Source: Rhodospirillales bacterium (GTDB taxonomy: Bacteria; Pseudomonadota; Alphaproteobacteria; BOG-932; Roseiterribacteraceae). From it: DNA of 64,000 nucleotides. Of the stretch, positions 34,460 through 43,888 are shown one piece after another. The notes beneath the pieces were generated by a model. The model did not search any database, was not told the origin of the DNA, and worked only from the letters and a program-made list of their open reading frames with translations. The stretch lies in assembly GCA_003165335.1 (NCBI GenBank), contig PLTD01000218.1, forward strand, positions 1 through 64,000. Direction: 5' to 3'. The position numbers and the translations under genes were made by a program. The first letter of the stretch is position 1; every line of letters begins with the position of its first letter.

Positions 34460-34613
34460 AAGCCTCTCCACTTGGTGCTTGGGTTGAAGGCATCCCATGG
34501 CTAGGCTTGGCATAAAAGGCGGCCTGGTTGAGCGATGAGCTGACCGCATATCCGGCGTAAGGCATAGAATAACAGCTGCCGTGGAAAACTTCGGCGGGGT
34601 GAAGGGGATTGCG

Positions 34614-36458
34614 ATGAAGCGTTTTGTAGGATTTGGGCTCGCCCTATTCGCTCTGCTTGCCGGAACGGCGCGCGCAGGTACCGAAGCGGCAATCGATACG
34701 GCCGCACGCGGGGCCGAACTCTTCGGGCAGCGCTGTGCAGTCTGCCACGATCATCCGACCGGCCGCATCCCGCCCCATTATGTGCTGAGCCATCTGACTT
34801 CGGACCAGGTTCAGGCCACGCTGACCACCGGGCCGATGCGCCAGCAGACGCAGGGCTTAAGCCCCGAGGATATAGCCCAACTCGTCATCTTCCTGACCTA
34901 CAAGAACCCCGGCGCCTGGCCCAAGCCCGATCCGCACGCAAATATGTGCAAGGAGCCGGCATCGGCCGGGGAGGGAGGTCCCGAGTGGGGCAGCTGGGGG
35001 CGTGATCCGCAGAACACGCGCTTCGACCCCAACCCTGGCATCGTCGCCGCCGATGTGCCGCGGCTGAAGCTGAAATGGGCCTTCGCTTATCCGGGCAGCG
35101 AGGCCGTGGGCCAGCCGACACGCATGGGCAATCTGCTATTCGTGCCCAGTGCCACCGGCATGATCTTCGCGCTCGACGCCCGGACGGGCTGCACCTATTG
35201 GTCGCTGGACGCTGGCGCGCCGGTTAAGAGCGCGATCGGGGTTGGCCCGGCAGGTGGCAAGCTGATGGCCTTCTTTGGCGACATGACGGGCTCCGTTCAT
35301 GGTGTGGATGCGCTGACCGGCCAGCCGGTTTGGACGGTCAAGGCCGACTCTCATCCATTGGCACAGGTCCGCGGGTCGCCTCGGCTCTATAAGGGACGGC
35401 TCTATGCGCCAGTGTCGTCGGGCGAGGAATCGGCAGCGGTCGATCCGGCCTATCCTTGCTGCACCTTCCGCGGCGCACTGGTCGCCTTCGACGCCGCCAC
35501 CGGAAAGATCATCTGGAAGGCCTATACGATCCCCAACGAGCCGGAGAAGCTGAAGATCAATGCGGCGGGCGTCCAGGGGCTTGGCCCCTCGGGCGCCGGA
35601 ACCTGGGCGTCACCGACGATCGACGAAAAGCGCAACCGCATCTATGTCGGCACCGGCAACGGCTATAGCGGCCCGGACACCGGCACCAGCGATGCGGTGA
35701 TGGCCTTCGACCTCACGACAGGCAAGCGCCTGTGGGCGACCCAGGGCACGGCCAAGGACATCTATGTCGTCTGCCAAAAAGTCGGCACGGGAAACTGCCC
35801 GGATACGCTTGGCCAGGATATCGATTTCGGCAGCGCGACCGTGCTGCAGACCCTGCCCGACGGGAAGCAGGTTCTGCTGGCCGGGCAAAAAAGCGGCATG
35901 GTCTTCGCCTTCGACCCCGATCATGACGGCAAGATCGTCTGGAAGACCCGGCTGGGCGTTGGCGGGGCCTATGGCGGGGTGGAGCACGGCATCACGACGG
36001 ACGGCGACCGGCTCTATGTCCCGATCTCGGACATCAAGGCGAGCGTGGCGATTCCGTCGGCCGCCGAGAAGCCTCATCCCGAGGGTGGATTGACTGCGCT
36101 TTCTCTCGCTACCGGCGCGAAGCTGTGGCACACGCCGGCCGTGCCGCCGGTCTGCGGCTGGGGCACGCTGAGCTGCTCCGGCGCTCAACCTGCGGCGCCG
36201 GTCGCCATTCCCGGCATCGTGTTTTCCGGCTCGCTGGATGGCCATATTCGGGCCTATGCCGCCGCCGACGGCCATGTGACCTGGGATTTCGACACCGGCC
36301 ACGCCTTCGACGCCGTCAACGGCGGCCACGCCCACGGCGGTGCGGTCACCGGATATGGCGAGATCGTGTCGGGCGGGATGCTCTATGTGAATTCCGGCGG
36401 CGGCTATTACGGCCCGGCGGGCAATGCGCTTCTGGTGTTCAGTGTGGACGGAAAGTAG
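34614..36458 (+). CDS. Exported cytochrome c / PQQ beta-propeller protein (polyvinyl-alcohol-dehydrogenase-like)
   Basis: A 614-residue protein: signal peptide MKRFVGFGLALFALLAGTARA, a cytochrome c module with one haem motif RCAVCHDHPTG near residue 44, then an eight-bladed quinoprotein propeller from about residue 125 with repeated blade closers (ALDARTGCTYWSLDAG, GVDALTGQPVWTVKAD, AFDAATGKIIWKAYT, AFDLTTGKRLWATQG, AFDPDHDGKIVWKTRLG, LSLATGAKLWHT). Order haem domain then propeller is that of PVA dehydrogenase rather than methanol dehydrogenase. It probably oxidises an alcohol in the periplasm. ATG 34614 is chosen over 34581 for AAGGGGA and the signal peptide. Its codon use is more GC-rich than the purine genes upstream. 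Confidence 0.83.
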   Translation: MKRFVGFGLALFALLAGTARAGTEAAIDTAARGAELFGQRCAVCHDHPTGRIPPHYVLSHLTSDQVQATLTTGPMRQQTQGLSPEDIAQLVIFLTYKNPGAWPKPDPHANMCKEPASAGEGGPEWGSWGRDPQNTRFDPNPGIVAADVPRLKLKWAFAYPGSEAVGQPTRMGNLLFVPSATGMIFALDARTGCTYWSLDAGAPVKSAIGVGPAGGKLMAFFGDMTGSVHGVDALTGQPVWTVKADSHPLAQVRGSPRLYKGRLYAPVSSGEESAAVDPAYPCCTFRGALVAFDAATGKIIWKAYTIPNEPEKLKINAAGVQGLGPSGAGTWASPTIDEKRNRIYVGTGNGYSGPDTGTSDAVMAFDLTTGKRLWATQGTAKDIYVVCQKVGTGNCPDTLGQDIDFGSATVLQTLPDGKQVLLAGQKSGMVFAFDPDHDGKIVWKTRLGVGGAYGGVEHGITTDGDRLYVPISDIKASVAIPSAAEKPHPEGGLTALSLATGAKLWHTPAVPPVCGWGTLSCSGAQPAAPVAIPGIVFSGSLDGHIRAYAAADGHVTWDFDTGHAFDAVNGGHAHGGAVTGYGEIVSGGMLYVNSGGGYYGPAGNALLVFSVDGK

Positions 36459-36460
36459 GG

Positions 36461-37213
36461 CTAAAGCATCAAGGCGCCGCCGTTTACGACCATTGTTTGA
36501 CCCGTAACGAAGCTGCTCTGTCGCCCAATCAGAAAGCTGACAGCCCGGCCGATGTCGCTCTCCGCGTCTCCCATCCGGTGCAGGGGTGAGCGCGCGATAA
36601 GATGTTTGCGCATATGGGGCTCGCGCTTTAGATAAGACTCTTGTGCTGGTGTCATCGCCGAGGGCGCGACGGCGTTGACGCGCACGCCTAGCGGGCCCCA
36701 TTCGCGGGCCAGGCTTTTCACCAGTGCGCGTTGAGCGCCCTTCACGGCGGAATAGACCGGCAGGATCGCTGTCCCGTCGATACCCGACTGCGAGGTGAGC
36801 ACGATCATACAGCCCTGGCTTTCGATCAAGGCGGGTAAAGCAGCGCGTGCCGAATAGAAGATTGGCCGCAATCCGACATCGAGCGGCAACTTCCAGTCTT
36901 GGTCTCCGATATCTTCGACCGACCGGGCGCGAGCGCCGGTCAGGTTAGCATTGTGAACAATAGCGTCCAGCCGGCCGAAGGTTTCCCGGGCGAGCGCGAC
37001 GGCGCCCTCGATGTTGTCTCTGCGGGTTACGTCGCAGGCGATAAAGGTGGACTGGCCACCGCGATCACGGATTTCGCCCGCGACGCTTTCAGCCGCCAAA
37101 GCGTCGATGGCACTTACAACGACCCTGGCGCCGGCACTGCCTGCGGCCAGCGCGATGCCGCGGCCTATCCCTTCCGAGGCGCCGGTAACCAATATCGAAT
37201 AACCATCCAGCAT
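36461..37213 (-). CDS. Short-chain dehydrogenase/reductase
   Basis: A 250-residue classical SDR with SILVTGASEGIGRGIALAAGSAG, the adenine-binding ACDVTRRD, IVHNANLTG at the NNAG position, catalytic SQSGIDGTAILPVYSAVKGAQRALV with Y-x3-K, and the closing SFLIGRQSSFVTGQTMVVNGG. Likely an NAD(P)-dependent oxidoreductase of a small hydroxy or keto compound. Its stop lies 2 nt from the stop of the convergent PQQ protein. The 150 nt between its start and the racemase-like gene at 37365 hold a small hairpin. Confidence 0.9.
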   Translation of the reverse strand: MLDGYSILVTGASEGIGRGIALAAGSAGARVVVSAIDALAAESVAGEIRDRGGQSTFIACDVTRRDNIEGAVALARETFGRLDAIVHNANLTGARARSVEDIGDQDWKLPLDVGLRPIFYSARAALPALIESQGCMIVLTSQSGIDGTAILPVYSAVKGAQRALVKSLAREWGPLGVRVNAVAPSAMTPAQESYLKREPHMRKHLIARSPLHRMGDAESDIGRAVSFLIGRQSSFVTGQTMVVNGGALML

Positions 37214-37322
37214 CGACTGATGTCCGCCGCCCTATAGCCTCTCATGTTCTGTCTTTAACATTTCGTACGCGGTTTGCTTAGATGGCATTCATCAATCTGA
37301 TTTAACTTGCTAATCTATGCTT

Positions 37323-37340
37323 GGCAGTCGTCGGACTGCC
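37323..37340. promoter_or_regulatory. Short hairpin in the leader of the racemase-like gene
   Basis: GGCAGTC-GTCG-GACTGCC is a perfect 7-bp stem with a 4-nt loop, 25 nt before the TTG start and 13 nt before its AGGAG. It could be an operator or an RNA structure affecting translation start. Confidence 0.35.
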
Positions 37341-37364
37341 GATTCCGGCGATTAGGAGCTTCCT

Positions 37365-38099
37365 TTGATTTATCGGGCGCGCAAACAGCAGATGAGTTAT
37401 GGCCGGCCGATCGGGATTATTGCGCTGGACGAGCAGATTCCTTGCCCACCGGGGACACCGGGAAACCCGACGACTTTCTCGCACCCGGTTATTTATGAGG
37501 TCGTTAAGGGTGTCGATATCCGCAGTCTGATCGGTCTCAACGACCCAGACAGTCGACAAAGCTTCATCGATGCGGGGAGGGCGCTTGTCGATAAGGGCGC
37601 CTGTGCTGTCGCGGGAAATTGCGGCTTGATGATTGTTCACCAAGCAGCAATGGCCCGGGCTCTACCGGTGCCGGTTCTGATGTCCAGTTTGCTTCAATTG
37701 CCGTTGATCGCAAGCTTGCTGGGCCCCGATCGGAAAATCGGGATCATGGCCTCGAGCCGGAAGAGTCTCAAAGACGAACATCTGCGCCTGGCGACCGGCG
37801 GAGCGAAAATCGACACCGTGCTGGCCACGATGGATGGTCGTCCGCACTTTCGCGCGGCGGTCGGGGATCAAAGCGGTGTACTCGATTTCGAGAAGGTTGA
37901 GGGCGAGGTTGTCGAGGTGGCTCAAGGGCTGGTGGCGGATAATCCCGACGTAGGCGCAATCCTGCTCGAATGCGTTGATTTGCCTCCCTATGCCTATGCC
38001 GTCCAGGAAGCGGTTGGGCTTCCTGTTTTCGATATGACCACATTGATCGGCCATGCGCTCAGCGCTCTGGTACGCAAACCCTTCGTCGGCGTTTATTGA
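37365..38099 (+). CDS. Asp/Glu/hydantoin racemase-superfamily protein
   Basis: A 244-residue protein of the Asp/Glu racemase fold. One catalytic cysteine lies in ACAVAGNCGLMIVHQ (near residue 85) and the partner in GAILLECVDLPPYA (near residue 205), each at the end of a central strand as in the family; DRKIGIMASS marks the start of the second lobe. The family includes aspartate and hydantoin racemases and maleate isomerases. TTG 37365 is preferred because AGGAG lies 7 nt upstream; ATG 37392 is the alternative. It is convergent with the alpha/beta hydrolase at 38115. Its exact substrate is unknown. Confidence 0.78.
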   Translation: MIYRARKQQMSYGRPIGIIALDEQIPCPPGTPGNPTTFSHPVIYEVVKGVDIRSLIGLNDPDSRQSFIDAGRALVDKGACAVAGNCGLMIVHQAAMARALPVPVLMSSLLQLPLIASLLGPDRKIGIMASSRKSLKDEHLRLATGGAKIDTVLATMDGRPHFRAAVGDQSGVLDFEKVEGEVVEVAQGLVADNPDVGAILLECVDLPPYAYAVQEAVGLPVFDMTTLIGHALSALVRKPFVGVY

Positions 38100-38114
38100 C
38101 GCGGTACGTCCTGG

Positions 38115-38963
38115 TCAATCGTATGCCGCTTCGCCCAGCAGCTGCAGAAGAGCTTTGGTCAACCTGCCGTCCGGTTCCGCCAGTTCATCCATGATTGTGA
38201 AATGGTCGGTGCCATTTGGATGAACTAGCCAGCCTGACAGCCCTGCCTGTATCCAGGCGGCGTGATAGTCGTCGGTCTGACGGATCTTTTCGGGCAGTTC
38301 GCCAGCACCGACGGCGAAGCAGACCGGCCCGGCACGAGCTGGCAAGTGCCATATGGGTGAGTTGCGGTCCGCGCAAACGACATCCATTCCGATGGCGTCG
38401 TTGTAGCGCGACAGCCTAATCGGCTCCAGATCATAAGATCCGCTGACCAACAGCGCCGCCCCGACATCGGGTCTGCCTGTCAGCATTGCGGCCAGATGGG
38501 CGCCTGCGGAACTGCCGGCGACGACCAGCCGGTCTTGCGCGGCCCCAAAATCGCCAAGACGCGGGACCAGCCAATCCAGGGCGGCCTTTATCTCCGCGAT
38601 GATTCCGTCCAGGTTGATCTCAGGGCACAGTGTATATTCCACGATCGCGACATTCACGCCGTGGGCAAGCGGTCCGCGTGCGATGAACGCTTCGCCTTCC
38701 TTATCGCACCATTGCCAATAGCCGCCATGGATGAAGAGCAGGGTCGGCTGCCCCGGGCGGTTCGTGGGGAAGAAATCCAGGCGGTTGCGCGAACCTGAGC
38801 CGTAGCGCAAATCGCGCAGGACCGGCACAGATCGGTACAGCACGGCGCTGGCTTCAGCCCATCGCTCCAGTATGGCTGCGGATTCTCGAACCTGGGCACG
38901 ACTATCGTATGCGCGGTCGAGTTCGGCCCGCGTCATGCCGCGAAAGATCGGCCGATCCGGCAT
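38115..38963 (-). CDS. Alpha/beta hydrolase, kynurenine-formamidase-like
   Basis: A 282-residue hydrolase with the arylformamidase-like oxyanion motif LLFIHGGYWQWCDK (H-G-G-Y-W) near residue 77, the nucleophile elbow VVAGSSAGAHLAAML near residue 150, a late Asp region and the catalytic His in HPNGTDHFTIMDEL near 255. This combination is seen in bacterial formamidase/esterase enzymes cleaving N-formyl or ester bonds of aromatic or heterocyclic compounds. It follows the binding-protein gene by 11 nt on the same strand, so its substrate may be derived from the imported ligand. No signal peptide, so cytosolic. Confidence 0.82.
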   Translation of the reverse strand: MPDRPIFRGMTRAELDRAYDSRAQVRESAAILERWAEASAVLYRSVPVLRDLRYGSGSRNRLDFFPTNRPGQPTLLFIHGGYWQWCDKEGEAFIARGPLAHGVNVAIVEYTLCPEINLDGIIAEIKAALDWLVPRLGDFGAAQDRLVVAGSSAGAHLAAMLTGRPDVGAALLVSGSYDLEPIRLSRYNDAIGMDVVCADRNSPIWHLPARAGPVCFAVGAGELPEKIRQTDDYHAAWIQAGLSGWLVHPNGTDHFTIMDELAEPDGRLTKALLQLLGEAAYD

Positions 38964-38974
38964 CGCGGCCGCGA

Positions 38975-40201
38975 TCAGTTCCGGAAGCGGGCGGCGGCCT
39001 GCTCATAGAATTCCAAGCTCGGTGTATAGCCGGGGTCCCAATAGAGATCCTTCTTGAACTTGACGTTCATCTTGTCGACGGTCGCCTGAATTGCCGCCAC
39101 TTTTTCCGCCGGCCAGCCATGCTGCTGTGCGTAGGTAATGCCGAGATCGGCCCGCGCTGTGAGATAGCCATCTTGGGATGATTTCTCGGCGGCGTAGGCT
39201 CCGCCCATAAACCAGTCAATCAGCGCCATGGATTTGTCGACCGTGCCGCGATTCTTGGCCGCGGCGGGGATCATCAGGTTCTGGGACCACTTGTCGTAGC
39301 CTTCGATGGTGTAGGCGTGGGCAACGTCCATTCCCTTGGCCTGAGCCGCGCGGGTCGCCGGTTCCCAACAGCTGATCGCCAGTACCTCGCGGTTCTCCAA
39401 GAGCTGCACCTGCTCGTCGAAGGACTTGTAGAGCGTGCGGAATTGTCCCGCTTTCTTTCGTTCGATCAGATAGTCGGCTACACTCTCGCACTCACTCTTG
39501 GTCATCGTGGCGATGTCTTTGATGTCCACGATCTTGTGATATTTTAGATAGATCGCGCAGTAGGGGATCGAGAACAGGCCGATGTCCAGCGCGACTTTCC
39601 CTTTCGTGCGCTCATCGTCGAACAGAAGCTTCCAGGATACTTCGGCCGGCGCGTTGGGCTCGCCCAAATCCTTCCAGAAATAGGCAAAGGCGTCGGCGTT
39701 GATCTGGAACGGCATGCCCCAGACGTTCTTGCCGTTGGGCGATGACGGCGCGGCGTCGCGCACAATCTGCGGCGTTCCTGCCCAATGGCTGAGCTTCGCT
39801 GTATCGATCGGCAGCAGCAGGTCCTGGTCGATCAGCATTTCGTAGGTACCGCTGAGGCTGGTGACGACGTCGTAATGATCGCCGGCGTCGTTGGCGATCA
39901 TCTCGTGCAGAAAGATACCGATATCGTCGCCCAAGGGCGTCCACTCGACTTTGAGCCCCGTATCTTTCTCGAACTCTTGCCAGCTATTGGGCATGCCGTT
40001 GGTGACGCCCAGGACCCGCACAATATTGTCATTCGGTGCGGAAGCCCTGGCGCGTCGCGGCCGTGCAGGGAAAAGCGTTTCGCCAGCTGCGGCGGCGGCT
40101 ATCGCCAGTCCCGCACCCCGCATGAAGCGCCGCCTGTCGAACGGGCGGCGCTTTGTCAGGGCTCCAGGGTGAGTCGGGGGCTCTTGCCTCTTTTCGGTCA
40201 T
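38975..40201 (-). CDS. Spermidine/putrescine-type ABC transporter substrate-binding protein (Tat exported)
   Basis: A 408-residue binding protein of the PotD/extracellular-solute-binding family. It starts with a twin-arginine signal (FDRRRFMRGAGLAIAAAAAGETLF), then NIVRVLGVTNGMPNSWQEFEKDTGLKVEW, YDVVTSLSGTYEMLIDQDLLLPID, WGMPFQINADAFAYFWKDL and the hinge-closing FMGGAYAAEKSSQDGY. AGGAGGGACGAG in front of ATG 40201 decides the start; the frame is open far upstream. It is separated from its probable permeases and ATPase (51353-54287), but both loci carry the same 12-bp operator. The ligand need not be a polyamine. It shares a divergent promoter region with the TonB receptor at 40546. Confidence 0.87.
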   Translation of the reverse strand: MTEKRQEPPTHPGALTKRRPFDRRRFMRGAGLAIAAAAAGETLFPARPRRARASAPNDNIVRVLGVTNGMPNSWQEFEKDTGLKVEWTPLGDDIGIFLHEMIANDAGDHYDVVTSLSGTYEMLIDQDLLLPIDTAKLSHWAGTPQIVRDAAPSSPNGKNVWGMPFQINADAFAYFWKDLGEPNAPAEVSWKLLFDDERTKGKVALDIGLFSIPYCAIYLKYHKIVDIKDIATMTKSECESVADYLIERKKAGQFRTLYKSFDEQVQLLENREVLAISCWEPATRAAQAKGMDVAHAYTIEGYDKWSQNLMIPAAAKNRGTVDKSMALIDWFMGGAYAAEKSSQDGYLTARADLGITYAQQHGWPAEKVAAIQATVDKMNVKFKKDLYWDPGYTPSLEFYEQAAARFRN

Positions 40202-40313
40202 CTCGTCCCTCCTGTCGCTTGGGATCCGGTCAAGCCGGACCAGGTCATCCCAGAGACATGCAGGAATGATGCCGGTCTCGCGACAGGCAGAATGACCGGT
40301 CGCCGCGCACCAA

Positions 40314-40325
40314 ATTGTTAACAAT
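40314..40325. promoter_or_regulatory. 12-bp palindrome ATTGTNNACAAT, copy 1 (divergent binding protein / TonB receptor)
   Basis: ATTGTTAACAAT, a perfect palindrome 113 nt upstream of the PotD-like start and 220 nt upstream of the TonB receptor start. It fits the TNGTNNACNA consensus described for FadR-subfamily GntR regulators. The remainder of the 345-nt divergent gap (40202-40545) holds no gene. Confidence 0.75.
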
Positions 40326-40545
40326 GTATTTGAGTTTAGTGCACATCGAATAGGCAGTTGTTGGCAATGTGCTTCCGTTTTAGACACCGCCCGAAAAGCC
40401 GCAGGCTTAAGGCCTTGACGACGACGGCGCAGATGTCCGGGCTGCAGCCCTCGCGGCAAATTGGCGTGCTTTTTGCAGTGCACCAAACAGGAAATCTCTT
40501 CCGGACCTGAACCAAGGATTGCAACAAAGCCAACGGAGGCAAAAA

Positions 40546-42990
40546 ATGCGCCAATTGTCAGTTTATCTTGGATTGCCTCATCTTTTCGCCGTGGCGCTTC
40601 TTTTCGCGCCTACGCCCGCCGCGGCACAGCAGGAGGCCGCCGCATCTGCTACGTCCGATCAGCCCGAAGAGATTGTCGTTACAGCCCGCAAACGATCTGA
40701 AGATGTTCAAAAGATTCCGGAAAGCATCTCGGTTCTCAGCGGCTATGCGCTGACGCAGAACCATGTGCTCGACTTCCAGGATATTGCGCGCACGGTTCCG
40801 GGCATGTCGTTCAATGTCGGCAGCTCGGTGTTGGGCGGCACTGTCGGGCCGGGTTCATCGAACATCGTGATCCGCGGCATCAGCTCCCAGTCCGGATCGG
40901 CGACGGTCGCGCTCTACCAGGACGATACGTCGCTGACGGAAAGCAACATCTATGATGGCGCCGTTGACCCGAAATATGTCGACATCAGCCAGATCGAAGT
41001 GCAGCGCGGTCCGCAAGGCACGCTGTTCGGCGCCAGCGCGATGGGCGGCCTAGTGCGCATCATCAGCAACCAGCCCAAGTTCAATGAATATGAAACCACC
41101 GTGACGCTGGATGCGTCCGGCACCTCCAATGCCTCAGGTAACTATGTCGGCACCTTGGTCACCAACATACCGATCGTCGAAGACAAGCTCGCGATCCGCT
41201 TCGCGGCACAGGAGGGTTACAATAGCGGCTGGATCAACCAGTACGCCCAAGTGTCGACGCCTGCGATGCCGGTCAACAACTTCACCCAAGCCGGTGCGCT
41301 GGTGCACTCTGGTATCAACTGGGAGCTGTGGGACACGGGACGGCTGACAGCAAAGTTCCAGCCCATGGACAACCTGGTCGTCACGGCGACGATCTTCGCG
41401 CAGTATGACCATAGCGGCGATACGCCGGTCTTCTATAGCGAGTCCGGCCTTTTCGCGACGGAAAAGCAGGTGCGCGAACCAATCGAAGACGAGGTCGTGA
41501 CGCCGACCCTAAAGGTCGTCGATTCATTCAGCGATTTCGACCTGACGTCGGTGACCGGCTATTTCTATCGCCAGTTCAAGTTCCAGACTGACGGAACCGT
41601 GTTCAACGACGTGCCGTTCGCCACCGCTTTCGTCGACGGGAACTTGGCCGGCGTTCCGGGATTCGTTCCTAATACAGCGGCCGACGACACGATCCTTGCT
41701 GGTACGCCCGACCGTGTACTCCGGCAGAACAATACCTACGATTGGTCTCAGGAAATCCGCGCCACTTCGAACAACGCCGAATTCATGGGCCATTCGCTCA
41801 ACTGGATCGCAGGCGTTTATGTCGACGCGTCGCGTTCCGACCGCGACGACAATCAGTTTTCATACGGAATTTCGCAAGAATTCCAAAACATCTACGGCTT
41901 CGGCATCAATAGTCCGCAGTCGCCGGTGTCGCCGATTTATTTCCCAGCCTTCCAAAAGACCGCCACTATCGGGGACGAGATCTATTTCGACCACGATAAA
42001 CTCGACCAGGTGCAGATTTCCGGGTTCACCCAGGCGGACTATGAAATCATCCCGAACCTGAAGGCTACGGCGGGAATACGGTACGAATATTCCCATATCA
42101 GCTATTTCCGCGAGAGCGGCGGCATCTACGACGCCGGCTCGCTGACCAATCCGCTCACCCTGACCCAGAAGGGCTATGCGGCAACGCCGAAATTCTCGCT
42201 CTCCTACGACATTTCGCCTAACGACACGGTCTATACGACAATCGCCAAGGGCTACCGTATCGGCGGCCCGACGGGACCGGCCAGTACGGCTGGCTGTCTG
42301 GCCTTGCTGGCCGCTTTCGGCGACACAACACCGGGCGGACCGACCAAATACGGCGCCGATAAGCTGTGGAGCTATGAGGCCGGCGCCAAGGGCCGGGCGC
42401 TGGACGGCAATCTGAGCTACGACGTCGATGCCTTCTATGTCGACTGGACGAACATCCAGCAGTCCATTCCGCTTGCCGGCTCCTGCGGCGAGAACGTCGT
42501 GCAGAATGCCGGCAACGCCGAAAGCTACGGCGGCGAAGCCGAGCTCACGTATCGCCTGATGAAGGGGCTCACCATCGGCATGAATGCCAGCATCACACAT
42601 TCGGTGTTCACGGCGACGACGCCGCTTCTCGCGGGCGTCGTCGCCGTCGGCGAGGAGGTGCCGGATGTGCCGCGTTATCAACTGACGCCTTCGATCGAAT
42701 ACAACTTCGCAGTAGGCAACGGGTACACCGGCTTCGCCCACATCGATTATACCGAGGTCGGGCCGTCGCACGGTACGACGTTGACGACCGATCCGGACTA
42801 TTATCAGCCCGCCTACGGCGTGATGAACGCGAATGTGGGCATCGATATCGATGCGCTGGAAGTTCAGCTCTACGCAAAGAACCTGCTCAACGATCACACG
42901 ATCATCGCTCGTCCGACGGTCAACTATAACGAGGAGGGCTATACGGTGCGGCCGCTGACGGTCGGTGTAAAAGTACAGACGACGTTCTGA
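40546..42990 (+). CDS. TonB-dependent outer-membrane receptor
   Basis: An 814-residue receptor. The signal peptide ends near PTPAAAQQ, the plug begins SDQPEEIVVTARKRSEDVQKIPESISVLSG, and the plug motifs NIVIRGISSQSG, VALYQDDTSL and IEVQRGPQGTLFGASAMGGLVRIISNQP follow; the barrel ends GVKVQTTF with a terminal Phe. It differs from the receptor at 12418 and is probably the outer-membrane door of the second island, with the divergent PotD-like protein in the periplasm. ATG 40546 follows GGAGG with 6 nt spacing; an in-frame TTG at 40519 is less likely. Substrate unknown. Confidence 0.93.
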   Translation: MRQLSVYLGLPHLFAVALLFAPTPAAAQQEAAASATSDQPEEIVVTARKRSEDVQKIPESISVLSGYALTQNHVLDFQDIARTVPGMSFNVGSSVLGGTVGPGSSNIVIRGISSQSGSATVALYQDDTSLTESNIYDGAVDPKYVDISQIEVQRGPQGTLFGASAMGGLVRIISNQPKFNEYETTVTLDASGTSNASGNYVGTLVTNIPIVEDKLAIRFAAQEGYNSGWINQYAQVSTPAMPVNNFTQAGALVHSGINWELWDTGRLTAKFQPMDNLVVTATIFAQYDHSGDTPVFYSESGLFATEKQVREPIEDEVVTPTLKVVDSFSDFDLTSVTGYFYRQFKFQTDGTVFNDVPFATAFVDGNLAGVPGFVPNTAADDTILAGTPDRVLRQNNTYDWSQEIRATSNNAEFMGHSLNWIAGVYVDASRSDRDDNQFSYGISQEFQNIYGFGINSPQSPVSPIYFPAFQKTATIGDEIYFDHDKLDQVQISGFTQADYEIIPNLKATAGIRYEYSHISYFRESGGIYDAGSLTNPLTLTQKGYAATPKFSLSYDISPNDTVYTTIAKGYRIGGPTGPASTAGCLALLAAFGDTTPGGPTKYGADKLWSYEAGAKGRALDGNLSYDVDAFYVDWTNIQQSIPLAGSCGENVVQNAGNAESYGGEAELTYRLMKGLTIGMNASITHSVFTATTPLLAGVVAVGEEVPDVPRYQLTPSIEYNFAVGNGYTGFAHIDYTEVGPSHGTTLTTDPDYYQPAYGVMNANVGIDIDALEVQLYAKNLLNDHTIIARPTVNYNEEGYTVRPLTVGVKVQTTF

Positions 42991-43015
42991 CGACGGACCA
43001 GATTTTGGGCTAGGC

Positions 43016-43888
43016 TCAGGCGGTGTCTTCCCGCTCGAGTCTGGCCCAAATTGCTTTCACATGGTCGCGCAAAATTAAAGCGTCGCTCCACCGATCCGAC
43101 AGTTCCCACCCATTGGCATCGGTGATGGCATAATCGGTCGGACCCAGCTCGCAGAGGAAATTGAGCACGCGGCCGGGCCGCTGCGCGCGATGTTTGCGCC
43201 ACAGGCGGAACCCGCGCTCCCACCAAGCGAGAAACAGATCCAGCCAAGGCTTGGTCTGGGGAAAGGCGACCGGCAACTGTATCTGCTGGTTCGAGGCGAT
43301 ACGACCTTGGAACGATTCGGCACGATCGAGAATACGGTCGATGTGGTTCTGTGTAATCTCGGGCAGCGGAAGGTAGAACTCCCGACCGAGGACGTAGTGT
43401 GAAAGATCGGCGCTGATCAGAAGATCGGGGACCGAATCGAGGAACTGCAACATCGCGAACATGTCATTTGAGAGGCTGTTGCGGTGTGTTTCCAGATGCA
43501 TCTCGACGCCCGCCGCTTCGGCCATCTCCATCAGTCTGAACAGCACCGGCACCCCGGCGGCGACTTCCACCGGCATGATTTGGCAGATGATATCGAGGTA
43601 GCGGACCTCCAGTTCCTGGGACAGCCTGAGAATTTCCGGAAAATCGGCGAAGCGCGCCGGGAAGGCAGTCAGCGTGCAGCCCATCCCGTGCCGATCGATC
43701 AGCGGTTTCAGCCGGCGCGCCCGCGCCATGTCGGTGACGCTGAGATCGATGCAGACGCCGTCATAGCCGGCGCCGACGATCTTTTCGAAGATCGCCTCAT
43801 CGGAATCCTCGACACCGTCCGGCCGCCTCAACTCCATAGCCCAAAGCGATTGGAATATCTCGAGCTTGAGCGGCGGGGCGTCGCTCAC
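43016..43888 (-). CDS. Sugar phosphate isomerase/epimerase-like TIM-barrel protein
   Basis: A 290-residue AP-endonuclease-2-fold (xylose-isomerase-like) protein. Typical features are the N-terminal LKLEIFQSLWAMEL, IVGAGYDGVCIDLS, LEVRYLDIICQ, VEMHLETHRNSLSNDMFAML with the metal-binding His/Glu, and DLLISADLSHYVLG with the Asp/His pair. Relatives isomerise or epimerise small hydroxy-keto compounds (for example hydroxypyruvate isomerase). GTG start overlaps the desaturase stop as GTGA with AGGAGG upstream, so the two proteins are translated together. Function in the pathway is not evident. Confidence 0.78.
   Translation of the reverse strand: MSDAPPLKLEIFQSLWAMELRRPDGVEDSDEAIFEKIVGAGYDGVCIDLSVTDMARARRLKPLIDRHGMGCTLTAFPARFADFPEILRLSQELEVRYLDIICQIMPVEVAAGVPVLFRLMEMAEAAGVEMHLETHRNSLSNDMFAMLQFLDSVPDLLISADLSHYVLGREFYLPLPEITQNHIDRILDRAESFQGRIASNQQIQLPVAFPQTKPWLDLFLAWWERGFRLWRKHRAQRPGRVLNFLCELGPTDYAITDANGWELSDRWSDALILRDHVKAIWARLEREDTA

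Noticed and set aside
35610-36701. 363-codon minus-strand open frame across the PQQ protein and SDR
   Set aside because: Arginine-rich low-complexity translation overlapping two well-supported genes; a shadow.
41860-42897. 345-codon minus-strand open frame within the second TonB receptor
   Set aside because: It mirrors third-position GC bias of the receptor and shows no recognisable domain; treated as a shadow.
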